DNA of 64,000 nucleotides from Rhodococcus rhodnii (GTDB taxonomy: Bacteria > Actinomycetota > Actinomycetes > Mycobacteriales > Pseudonocardiaceae): NCBI GenBank assembly GCA_000720375.1, contig JOAA01000005.1, positions 319,983 through 383,982 on the forward strand, written 5' to 3'. Positions 36,110 through 43,947 of the stretch are shown in pieces (position 1 is the first letter of the stretch; each line of letters starts with the position of its first letter). The notes beneath the pieces were generated by a model. The model saw only the letters and a list, made by a program, of their open reading frames with translations. It was not told the origin of the DNA and did no database searches. A program made the position numbers and the translations under genes.

Positions 36110-37198
36110 TCAGCTGCTCCGGCGGGCACGTTGTGGCTGGGCGCGGGTTGTCTTCTTCGCGCCTGTTTTCGCCGTGCTCTTGGCGGGTTGCTTGGCTCCG
36201 GTTTTGTTGGCCGCCGCCGACTTCGCCGCTGCCGCTGTCTTTGCCGGGGTCTTCTTTGCCTGTGCTGTCACGGACTTCGTCGGTGTGCTTGCCGCTGCTG
36301 CCTTCGCGGGTTTTGCAGCTGGTTCGGCAACCTTGGCGGTGACACGCTTCGGAGGTTCTGGTGCCTTCTCGGCCGGTGGTGTGCTGGCGGGAGCGGGTCG
36401 AGTGTCGGCGCGCCAACTTGAGCGGCTGCGCGTGCGCGACCAGCGGACGGCATTCTCCGGACGGCGTACCGACTCCCCAGACGCCGTACGCGCGCGACCG
36501 GCCCGTACGGCACAGCCGACCAGGAACAGTGTGTGACGCCAAAGCCTGTGCTGCTTCACCGTTGCGACGAGCTCGCCGATCGTCGTACGGACAACGGTCT
36601 CGTCCGACCAGCTCACCTTGTACGCGGCTACAACCGGCGTTTCGTCGTCGTAACCACCGGCGCGCAACGCATCGGCCAACTCGCCGGCGCGTGCTGCCGG
36701 GACGAGCACTGCCATCGTCGTACCGAACTGCGCGTACTCCTTGATCTGCGCGAGATCGGGCATGCCGACGGTTTCCTGGCCCGCCATGATCACGGAGTCG
36801 GCGTACTCGGGCTCGACCAGCGAGACACCTACCGAAACCGCGGCGGCGGACATGGGCGATACGCCCGCGACGACGTCCGCTGGGAGTCCAACTCGCGCAC
36901 AGATGTCCAACTGTGCGCGCAATCCGCCCCATGTGGCTGGGTCGCCTGCGAACAGGCGCACGACACGCAGCTTGTCCCGGACCGCTCGGCGGTAGACCTC
37001 GACGATCTCGTCGTCGCTGTGCCGGGCCATGTCGATCAGTTCGGCCTCGGGTTTTGTGTTCTCCCGCACCCATCCGGCCTCGATGATGCTCGGTGTCCAC
37101 AACACCACGTCGGCCTCGCCGATACGGCGAGCGCCTCGTACCGTGATCAGGTCCGTTGCCCCCGGACCCGCTCCGACAAAGCTGATTCCCGCACTCAC
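36110..37198 (-). CDS. cobM: Precorrin-4 C11-methyltransferase with a histone-H1-like C-terminal tail
   Basis: 362 residues from GTG at 37198. Residues 1-250 are CobM: FVGAGPGATDLITVRGARRI, then VVLWTPSII, FAGDPATWGGL, GVSPMSAAAVSVGVSL and a SAM-binding C-terminal half. The enzyme methylates C11 of precorrin-4 in cobalamin synthesis. Residues about 260-362 are an added low-complexity tail rich in Lys, Ala, Pro, Thr (KTPAKTAAAAKSAAANKTG and similar), like histone H1 or bacterial HupB tails. I know no CobM with such a tail. GC and frame run through without a break, and the stop is followed at once by the PIG-L gene. Confidence 0.88.
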   Translation of the reverse strand: MSAGISFVGAGPGATDLITVRGARRIGEADVVLWTPSIIEAGWVRENTKPEAELIDMARHSDDEIVEVYRRAVRDKLRVVRLFAGDPATWGGLRAQLDICARVGLPADVVAGVSPMSAAAVSVGVSLVEPEYADSVIMAGQETVGMPDLAQIKEYAQFGTTMAVLVPAARAGELADALRAGGYDDETPVVAAYKVSWSDETVVRTTIGELVATVKQHRLWRHTLFLVGCAVRAGRARTASGESVRRPENAVRWSRTRSRSSWRADTRPAPASTPPAEKAPEPPKRVTAKVAEPAAKPAKAAAASTPTKSVTAQAKKTPAKTAAAAKSAAANKTGAKQPAKSTAKTGAKKTTRAQPQRARRSS

Positions 37199-37270
37199 CC
37201 GGCGACCGTACCGTGACGCTCGGCACCTCCCGTGCTCGCCCCACGCACTCGCGATGCGACACTCCAGGGC

Positions 37271-38437
37271 GTGACAGCGACGGGAGAGCAGGTCTTCGAT
37301 TGGATCGACGCGCGTGCGGAAGATCGCCGCCGCGCCGGGCTGACCAGGCAACTTCGCCCGCGCGGGGCGGACAGCACGCTGCTCGATCTCGCCGGGAACG
37401 ACTACCTCGGGCTCAGCAAGGACAAGCGGGTCGCCGGTGCGGCCGCGGCCGCCGCGCTGCGCTGGGGCGCCGGTTCGACGGGGTCACGGTTGGTCACCGG
37501 GACGACCGAACTGCACACCGAACTCGAGCACGCGTTGGCCACTTTCTGTGGCGCACAAGCGGCTTTGGTGTTCTCGTCCGGTTTCGCCGCGAACCTCGGC
37601 GCGATCACGGCGCTGTCCGGAAAAGGTTCGGCAATCGTTACCGACGCCTACATCCACGCCTCGTTGATCGACGGATGTCGGCTCTCACGTGCGGACATCG
37701 CGGTGATGAACCACGGCGACGCGAAATCGATCAAGCACGCGCTGTCGACGCGCCGGACCGAGCACGCGTTGGTCGTCACCGATTCAGTGTTCTCAGTAGA
37801 CGGAGACCTCGCGCCGCTGCCCGCGCTCGCCGAGGCGTGCCGCGAGCACAACGCAGGTCTGCTCATCGATGACGCGCACGGTTTCGGTGTGCTCGGCGAA
37901 GGTGGCCGCGGCGCGGTCGCGGAAGCCGGTTTGATCAAGGAACCGAACGTGATCACCACCATCACGTTGTCCAAATCCCTTGGCGCACAAGGTGGTGCGG
38001 TGGTCGGGCCACGCCGCGTGATCCGTCATCTGCTGGAGACGGCGCGGACGTTCATCTTCGACACCGGCCTCGCGCCGGCCAGCGCGGCCGCCGCATTGGC
38101 CGCGCTGAACGCGCTGAAAGAAGAACCCGAACGGGCGACCCGCGTGCGCGACAACGCGATGACGCTCGCGATGCGCTTGCGGGAAGCCGGTTTCCGGGCG
38201 TCCCTGCCGGACGCGGCGGTGATCTCGGTCCAGGCGCCGTCCCCATCGGACGCGCTCAGCTGGGCCGACGAGTGCCGCGCGGCCGGGGTGTGGGTCGGCT
38301 GCTTCCGTCCGCCATCAGTGCCGGACAAGATCTCACGGCTGCGGCTGACCGTCCGCGCGGATCTCACCGGGTCGGACATCGACAAGGCCGTCGACGTGAT
38401 CGTCCGCTGTGCCCCGCCGGGCGCGGCTCAAAGGTGA
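37271..38437 (+). CDS. bioF: 8-amino-7-oxononanoate synthase
   Basis: 388 residues from GTG at 37271 (MTATGEQVFDWIDARAEDRR). Alpha-oxoamine synthase: LDLAGNDYLGLS, GAGSTGSRLVTGTT, IDDAHGFGVLG and PLP lysine in TLSKSLGAQGG (about 232-242). Condenses pimeloyl-thioester with alanine in biotin synthesis. No other bio gene is adjacent. GACACT at 37258-37263 suggests a leaderless start. Its last 10 bases overlap the convergent TPR gene. Confidence 0.92.
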   Translation: MTATGEQVFDWIDARAEDRRRAGLTRQLRPRGADSTLLDLAGNDYLGLSKDKRVAGAAAAAALRWGAGSTGSRLVTGTTELHTELEHALATFCGAQAALVFSSGFAANLGAITALSGKGSAIVTDAYIHASLIDGCRLSRADIAVMNHGDAKSIKHALSTRRTEHALVVTDSVFSVDGDLAPLPALAEACREHNAGLLIDDAHGFGVLGEGGRGAVAEAGLIKEPNVITTITLSKSLGAQGGAVVGPRRVIRHLLETARTFIFDTGLAPASAAAALAALNALKEEPERATRVRDNAMTLAMRLREAGFRASLPDAAVISVQAPSPSDALSWADECRAAGVWVGCFRPPSVPDKISRLRLTVRADLTGSDIDKAVDVIVRCAPPGAAQR

Positions 38438-38913
38438 GTGGCGTAGTACGCCAGCGACCGGTTGTACCTGGGCAGGTGCTTGGCCAACGCGGCCAGCGCC
38501 AGCCCGGCGGCCTCGCGTGCACGACCAGTGTCCACAAGCGCCAGCGCCAGGAACGCGTCCAGCGCGTCATCCAGCTCGTCTGATTCCTGACGCGCACGCT
38601 CCGCGGTCAGCAGCGCCACGCTCTGCGAGGGATGGCCGAGGTTGCGCAGCGTGCTGGCCAGTTGGATCAAGGCGCGGCGCCTTCGGTAGCCGCTCAAGCC
38701 GGACTCGAGCGCCTTGCGATAGAGCGGCTCGGCCTGCTCGGGCCGTCCGGTCGAGTCGTTCGCGCTCGCCAGCTCGAACAGGCCGACCGGATCACCCGGC
38801 GGCAACTCGCCCACCAGGGCCTCGATCCGGGCCCTGAACTCGGCTTCGTCGAAGTCGTCCAGCGCCGCCCACAGCGCGGCGACGCGGTTGTCCCAATCCT
38901 CAGTGGTGCTCAC
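38428..38913 (-). CDS. Tetratricopeptide repeat protein
   Basis: 161 residues from GTG at 38913. TPR-like helix pairs (about 38-155), for example FELASANDSTGRPEQAEPLYRKALES and LIQLASTLRNLGHPSQS, of the TPR_5 type. Probably a small scaffold; partners unknown. No signal peptide. Confidence 0.85.
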   Translation of the reverse strand: MSTTEDWDNRVAALWAALDDFDEAEFRARIEALVGELPPGDPVGLFELASANDSTGRPEQAEPLYRKALESGLSGYRRRRALIQLASTLRNLGHPSQSVALLTAERARQESDELDDALDAFLALALVDTGRAREAAGLALAALAKHLPRYNRSLAYYATHL

Positions 38914-38925
38914 GCAGGCAGGGTG

Positions 38926-39714
38926 TCACGGCAGCGGCGTCTTGATCTGCTGCATCAGCTCCGCGTAGTACGCCATCACACGGGTGTACACACCTGGCTT
39001 GTTCGGCAGCCCGCAGCCCTCACCCCACGAGGAGATCCCGAGCAGCCTGCCGTGCGCGACCATCGGACCGCCCGAATCGCCCTGGCAGCCGTCTATCCCT
39101 CCTTGGGGGTAACCCGCGCACACCATCCAGTTCGCGTTGTACTTCGTGAACGAGTCCGAACAGCTCGAATCGGACACGATCGGCACGTCCGCCTTGAGCA
39201 GGTACTGCGAGGTCTGGCCGCCCGACGCGGTCCGGCCCCAGCCCAGGATCGTGGCCATCGTGTCCTGCGCGTAAGCGAAGTGGTCGTTGGACGTGGCGAT
39301 CGGCAACGGCGTGTACTGGGTGATCGGCTTGGCCAAAGTCAGCACGGCGACGTCGTGGCCGGCCAGCGCGTCGGTGTACTTCGGGTGCGTCCAGATGCCT
39401 TTGACCGGGACCTCGACGCCTTCGGTCTTGCTCTTCTTGTCGTCCCGCCCGGCCACGACGGAGATCTCCGTGGCCGCCTGGCCTTTCACGCAGTGCGCGG
39501 CCGTGACGACCTTGATCGACGAGGCCAGCGTGCCACCGCAGAACTGGAAGCCGTCCGTGCTCGCCAGGTACACGACGAACGGGTAGTCCTCGGTGCTTGC
39601 CCTTGTGCCGCCGACGATCCGGACATCGGCGGACGCGGGCACCGCGGCCGCGATCATGCCGGCGAGGAGGCACACCGCCGCCAGCAGACGGCCGATCCTG
39701 GGTTTGTCCCTCAT
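38926..39714 (-). CDS. Secreted trypsin-like serine protease (S1)
   Basis: 262 residues with a signal peptide (MRDKPRIGRLLAAVCLLAGM, cleaved near ASA). The mature chain starts near VRIVGGTRAS. Catalytic His in TAAHC (about 72), Asp in HDVAVLTL (about 121) and Ser in GDSGGP (about 215). The Asp six residues before that Ser (IDGCQGDSGG) sets trypsin-like Lys/Arg specificity. Six Cys make three disulfides. Streptomyces-type extracellular trypsins are the closest kind. Confidence 0.95.
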   Translation of the reverse strand: MRDKPRIGRLLAAVCLLAGMIAAAVPASADVRIVGGTRASTEDYPFVVYLASTDGFQFCGGTLASSIKVVTAAHCVKGQAATEISVVAGRDDKKSKTEGVEVPVKGIWTHPKYTDALAGHDVAVLTLAKPITQYTPLPIATSNDHFAYAQDTMATILGWGRTASGGQTSQYLLKADVPIVSDSSCSDSFTKYNANWMVCAGYPQGGIDGCQGDSGGPMVAHGRLLGISSWGEGCGLPNKPGVYTRVMAYYAELMQQIKTPLP

Positions 39715-39820
39715 GGCGTGCTCCCTCCGACTCCCCTGTGGACCATGCCCACGTTAGGTGAGAAGAGATCAACGCGCTGTCACTGAATCGGGTGGAGTTG
39801 ACTCGTGATTAGCTAGTCGT

Positions 39821-40648
39821 GTGCGGAGGATGTTGGTGATCTTGCTGTTCGTGGCGGGATGCAGTCTGCAACCTGCTGCGCAACCGACGTCCACACCGCC
39901 CGTGACCTCGCAATCACCAGTGACGGCAACGGAAGCGGCGACGAGCGCGAAGCCCCTCTGGGAAGTGGGCAAGAACCCGTTGCCGAAAGGACCGGGCGGC
40001 TTCGGCGAGATCCGGCCGACACCGCCCGAACTGGTGAATCGGGCATTGCCGACAAAGGACATCCTGCCGCCGCCCGCTGACGGCAGGTACGCGTCGACGA
40101 TCGCACCGATCCCGCCCGATGTGCTGGCCCGTAGCACCTGGCAGCCTGGATGCCCGGTGAGCAAGGACGAACTGCGCTACCTGACGATGTCGTTCTGGGG
40201 CTTCGACGGCCGCCCGCACACCGGCGAGATGATCGTGAACGCGAAGGTCGCCGAGCAGATCACGGGCGTGTTCGCGAAGCTGTACGAAGCCAAGTTCCCG
40301 CTTGAGGAAATGCGCGTGTCGGCACCCGCGGAGCTGACTGCGCCGCCGACCGGGGACGGCAACGGCACGACCGCGTTCGTGTGCAGGCCCGCACGCGGTC
40401 AGACGAACTGGTCAGCGCACGCGTACGGCCTGGCTGTCGACATCAACCCGTTCTGCAATCCATACAGCAAAGGCGAGCTCGTGTTGCCCGAGCTCGCCTC
40501 CGCCTATGTGGACCGTGGGAGAGTCCGGCCCGGCATGATCCGGGCAGGTGACGTCGCCGAGCGTGCGTTCGCCGCGATCGGCTGGACCTGGGGCGGCACG
40601 TGGCGCACGCCCAAGGACCTGATGCACTTCTCGGCGACTGGCTCCTAG
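39821..40648 (+). CDS. Lipoprotein D-alanyl-D-alanine carboxypeptidase-like (M15)
   Basis: 275 residues from GTG at 39821. Short lipoprotein signal ending LLFVAGC, a Thr/Pro/Ser linker (20-60), and a VanY/M15_4 domain: zinc motif SAHAYGLAVDINP (about 199-211) and the second His in MHFSA near the end. Acts on peptidoglycan peptides outside the cell. Its stop shares the CTAG at 40645-40648 with the convergent M48 gene. Confidence 0.88.
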   Translation: MRRMLVILLFVAGCSLQPAAQPTSTPPVTSQSPVTATEAATSAKPLWEVGKNPLPKGPGGFGEIRPTPPELVNRALPTKDILPPPADGRYASTIAPIPPDVLARSTWQPGCPVSKDELRYLTMSFWGFDGRPHTGEMIVNAKVAEQITGVFAKLYEAKFPLEEMRVSAPAELTAPPTGDGNGTTAFVCRPARGQTNWSAHAYGLAVDINPFCNPYSKGELVLPELASAYVDRGRVRPGMIRAGDVAERAFAAIGWTWGGTWRTPKDLMHFSATGS

Positions 40649-41718
40649 CTCTTGGTTCCGCCGTTGTTGCCGCTGTCGTTGTTCTCCTCCTCGTCGGACG
40701 GGCGGCGGCGGAAACCGCTGAACACCCTGTCCGCGACGTTGGACAACGTGCCACCGACGTCGTTGATCACCTTCACCAACGGGTCCCGCGAGTTGTTCCA
40801 CGCGTCCTTGTAGGACTTCGCGGCGCCAGAGAGGTCCTCGTTCAGCTTGTTCTCGTCGTCCTGGGCGTCGCGGCGCTTGTAGTCGCCTGCGAGGATCGCG
40901 CGGTACTCCTCCGACGCCGCCCACCGCTGCAACTGCGCGGCCCGCACGACGGAGAACGGGTGCGTCCGCGGCGTGACAGCCAGGAGCTTGATCAGGCTGT
41001 CGCGGACGTCCTCGACCTCCTCGTACTCCTTGGCCTGCTCGAGGAACGCCGGGATGTCGATCTGCGACAGGTCGGTCGCACCCGCGAAGTACAGGTGCGC
41101 ACGCAACGTGGCGGCCGGGTCCTGGCAGACGAGCAGACCGGCGCGGTCACAGGACAGCTCTGCCTTGCGCTGCCATTCCAGCATCGCGATGATCGCCGCC
41201 TGCATCCCGAAGTGGCCCAGCGGCACCCACGACACCTGCTTCTGCAGTGCCTGCAGGCGGTACAGCAGCGTGAGCAGCACGGCGTGGCCGGACAGCACGT
41301 GGCCCATCTCGTGCCCGATCACGAATCGCAGCGCCTCGGTGTCGAGCAGCTCGACCATCGAGGACGAGACCGCGATGAACGGCTCGTCGATTCCCCTGGT
41401 GTACGCGTGCACGAACGGGCTGCGGTAGACGTACAGCTGCGGCGCCGACTCCAGGTCCAGAATCTCGGCCGCTTCGTTGCGCAGCCCGTGCAGGACGGGG
41501 TACTGCGTCTCACCGACTCGCACGAACGACGACGTGGCCAGCAGGCGGTCGGCCCGTTCCTGGAACAGCGAGTTCAGCGCTTTCAGGACATCAGCCACGC
41601 CGGGAAGGGCGCGCAGCGCGGCCATCCCGCCCTTGTCGGCGGGGTGCTCGTAGGCGCGCGGACTGATTCCGGGGAATCGGACGCGCGGTGACGACTGTTG
41701 GACGTCGGATTCAGTCAC
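40645..41718 (-). CDS. M48-family zinc metallopeptidase
   Basis: 357 residues from GTG at 41718, preceded by GGGAGAGGG. Zinc motif HEMGH (about residues 135-139) with the third ligand Glu in ELSCDRAG (about 188). Unlike HtpX the N-terminus lacks membrane helices; a weakly hydrophobic stretch (LLTLLYRLQAL) follows the zinc motif. The last 70 residues are charged and acidic. May act in protein quality control. Target unknown. Confidence 0.88.
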   Translation of the reverse strand: MTESDVQQSSPRVRFPGISPRAYEHPADKGGMAALRALPGVADVLKALNSLFQERADRLLATSSFVRVGETQYPVLHGLRNEAAEILDLESAPQLYVYRSPFVHAYTRGIDEPFIAVSSSMVELLDTEALRFVIGHEMGHVLSGHAVLLTLLYRLQALQKQVSWVPLGHFGMQAAIIAMLEWQRKAELSCDRAGLLVCQDPAATLRAHLYFAGATDLSQIDIPAFLEQAKEYEEVEDVRDSLIKLLAVTPRTHPFSVVRAAQLQRWAASEEYRAILAGDYKRRDAQDDENKLNEDLSGAAKSYKDAWNNSRDPLVKVINDVGGTLSNVADRVFSGFRRRPSDEEENNDSGNNGGTKS

Positions 41719-41858
41719 GGTGGTAAACCCTCTCCCTGTGGTTAACGCCAACGTACGCGGAAACGGACATCAAGAGGGCCGACTGGACCGCATACCCGGC
41801 AAAGACCAGGGTTGTCCCTGACCCTAGAAATCAGTGAGACCACTACCGGAGGTAGATC

Positions 41859-42386
41859 ATGAGCCTGGAGCGTCCCGTCACGCCCGACCCCTACGACCTG
41901 CTGCCCACGGTCCGGTCGTTCACGGTGACGTCGAGTGACGTGACCGGCGGCGAGCAGCTACCGGGCGCGCAGGTGTTCGAGGACGGCAACACCTCGCCGC
42001 AGCTGAGCTGGTCCGGGTTCCCCTCGGACACCAAGAGCTTCGTGGTGACCTGCTTCGACCCGGACGCGCCGACCCCGTCGGGCTTCTGGCACTGGCTGGC
42101 CATCGACATCCCGGCCTCGGTGACCTCACTGGACACCGGCGCGGGTGAGAGCGACGCCACGCTGCCGCAGGGCGCGTTCCACACCCGCAACGACTTCGGC
42201 AACCACAAGTTCGACGGCGCGGCACCTCCCGCCGGCGACCAGGTGCACCGCTACTACTTCGTGGTGCACGCCGTGGACCAGGAGAAGCTCGGTGTGGACG
42301 AGAACGCCTCGGCCGCCTACGTGAGCTTCAACCTCGCGTTCCACACCCTGGCGCGCGCCATCCTCGTACCCACCTACCAGCACTGA
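41859..42386 (+). CDS. YbhB/YbcL (PEBP/RKIP-like) protein
   Basis: 175 residues from ATG at 41859 with GGAGGTAG upstream. Phosphatidylethanolamine-binding fold: [27 protein letters not shown] and [14 protein letters not shown] carry the anion-binding site residues. Bacterial members have no agreed function. Palindrome copy C follows five bases after the stop. Confidence 0.92.
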   Translation: MSLERPVTPDPYDLLPTVRSFTVTSSDVTGGEQLPGAQVFEDGNTSPQLSWSGFPSDTKSFVVTCFDPDAPTPSGFWHWLAIDIPASVTSLDTGAGESDATLPQGAFHTRNDFGNHKFDGAAPPAGDQVHRYYFVVHAVDQEKLGVDENASAAYVSFNLAFHTLARAILVPTYQH

Positions 42387-42390
42387 AACC

Positions 42391-42436
42391 CTCGTGAGTG
42401 TTTTGGCCGGTTAGAACCGGCCAAAACACTCACGAG
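42391..42436. repeat. Dispersed palindrome family 1, copy C
   Basis: 46 bases with perfect arms starting CTCGTGAGTGTTTTGGCC and loop AG. The only copy between genes in tandem. The right flank CACGCTGGGAA is shared with copy B. Confidence 0.92.
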
Positions 42437-42481
42437 CCCCACGCTGGGAACAAGCCACCACGGTGTGCTGTTCTTGTGGGC

Positions 42482-43873
42482 GTGCGGACCTTCGATCTGG
42501 TGATAATCGGTACCGGCTCCGGCAACTCCATCCTTGACCCGAGGTTCAAGGACTGGAACGTGGCCGTCGTGGAAAAGGGGACATTCGGCGGCACGTGCCT
42601 GAACGTCGGCTGCATCCCGACGAAGATGTTCGTGCACACCGCCGACCTGGCGGCCACGCCCGGCGCGAGCGCCCGGCTTGGCGTCGACTCGACGCTGGAC
42701 GGCGTGCGGTGGGCGGACATCCGGGACCGGATCTTCGGCCGGATCGACCCGATCGCCGCGGGCGGCCGTGAGTACCGCAAGAACCACGCGGACAACTCGA
42801 ACGTCACGGTCTTCGAAGGCACCGGCCGGTTCACCGAGCCCAAGGTCCTCGAGGTCACGCTGGCGGACGGCACCACGCAGACCATCACCGCGCCGAAGTT
42901 CGTGCTGGCCGCGGGTGGCCGGGTGACCGCGCCGGACGTGCTAGGCCTGTCCGAGGTCGGCTACGAGACCAGCGACACGATCATGCGGCTGGCGAAGCTG
43001 CCGAAGAAGCTGACCATCCTCGGCAGCGGCTTCGTGGCCGCCGAGTTCGCGCACGTGTTCTCTTCCTACGGCGTGGACGTCACGGTCGTCGCGCGCTCGG
43101 GCGCGTTGCTGCGCGGCGAGGACGAGGACATCTCCGGCCGGTTCACCGCGTTGGCGCAGGAGAAGTGGGACGTCCGGCTGGATCGCAAGACCGTGCGGGC
43201 GGAACGCGACGGTGACGTGATCAGGCTGCACCTGGAAGGCCCGTCGGGCGCCGAGACCGTGGAGTCCGACGTGCTGCTGGTCGCGGTCGGGCGGACACCG
43301 AACTCGGACATCCTCGACGTGGTCGCCGGTGGCGTCGCTGTCGCCCCGACCGGGCACGTCGTGGTCGACGAGTATCAACGGACCACAGTGGACGGTGTGT
43401 ACGCGGTCGGCGACATCAGCTCGCCGTACGAGTTGAAGCACGTCGCGAACCACGAGGCACGGATCGTGCAGCACAACCTGTTGCACCCGGAGGACCTGCG
43501 GAAAGCGGACCACAGGTTCGTGCCGCACGCGGTGTTCACGTCGCCGCAGATCGCCTCGGTCGGCTTGACCGAACGGGAAGCGAAGGCGAGCGGCCAGCGC
43601 TATGTCGTTGCTGAGCAGGCATACGCGGACATCGCCTACGGGTGGGCGATGGAGGACACGTCCGGTTTCGTGAAATTGCTGGCTGATCCGGCCAGCGGGA
43701 AACTGATCGGCGCGCACATCATGGGCCCGCAGGCGGCGAGCGTGATCCAGCCGCTGATCCAGGCGATGAGTTTCGGGCTGCGCGCGGACGACATGGCCCG
43801 TGGGCAGTACTGGATCCACCCGGGCATGCCTGAGGTCGTGGAGAACGCGCTGCTCAAGCTCGTTTTGGACTAA
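42482..43873 (+). CDS. mtr: Mycothione reductase
   Basis: 463 residues from GTG at 42482 (MRTFDLVIIGTGSGNSILDP); GTG at 42476 is possible. Flavoprotein disulfide reductase: FAD site GTGSGN, redox-active Cys pair in GGTCLNVGCIPTK (about 38-50), NADPH domain GSGFVAAEFAHVF, VYAVGDISSPYELKHVA, and the C-terminal HPGMPEVVENAL with the catalytic His. It keeps mycothiol reduced, so the host uses mycothiol, as actinobacteria do. Confidence 0.95.
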   Translation: MRTFDLVIIGTGSGNSILDPRFKDWNVAVVEKGTFGGTCLNVGCIPTKMFVHTADLAATPGASARLGVDSTLDGVRWADIRDRIFGRIDPIAAGGREYRKNHADNSNVTVFEGTGRFTEPKVLEVTLADGTTQTITAPKFVLAAGGRVTAPDVLGLSEVGYETSDTIMRLAKLPKKLTILGSGFVAAEFAHVFSSYGVDVTVVARSGALLRGEDEDISGRFTALAQEKWDVRLDRKTVRAERDGDVIRLHLEGPSGAETVESDVLLVAVGRTPNSDILDVVAGGVAVAPTGHVVVDEYQRTTVDGVYAVGDISSPYELKHVANHEARIVQHNLLHPEDLRKADHRFVPHAVFTSPQIASVGLTEREAKASGQRYVVAEQAYADIAYGWAMEDTSGFVKLLADPASGKLIGAHIMGPQAASVIQPLIQAMSFGLRADDMARGQYWIHPGMPEVVENALLKLVLD

Positions 43874-43947
43874 TTGGCTCAACCTTTGGGCGCACCCCGG
43901 CGTGTAGAGGTCGACAAAGTCGATCTACCCCGGGGAGTGCCGTAACC

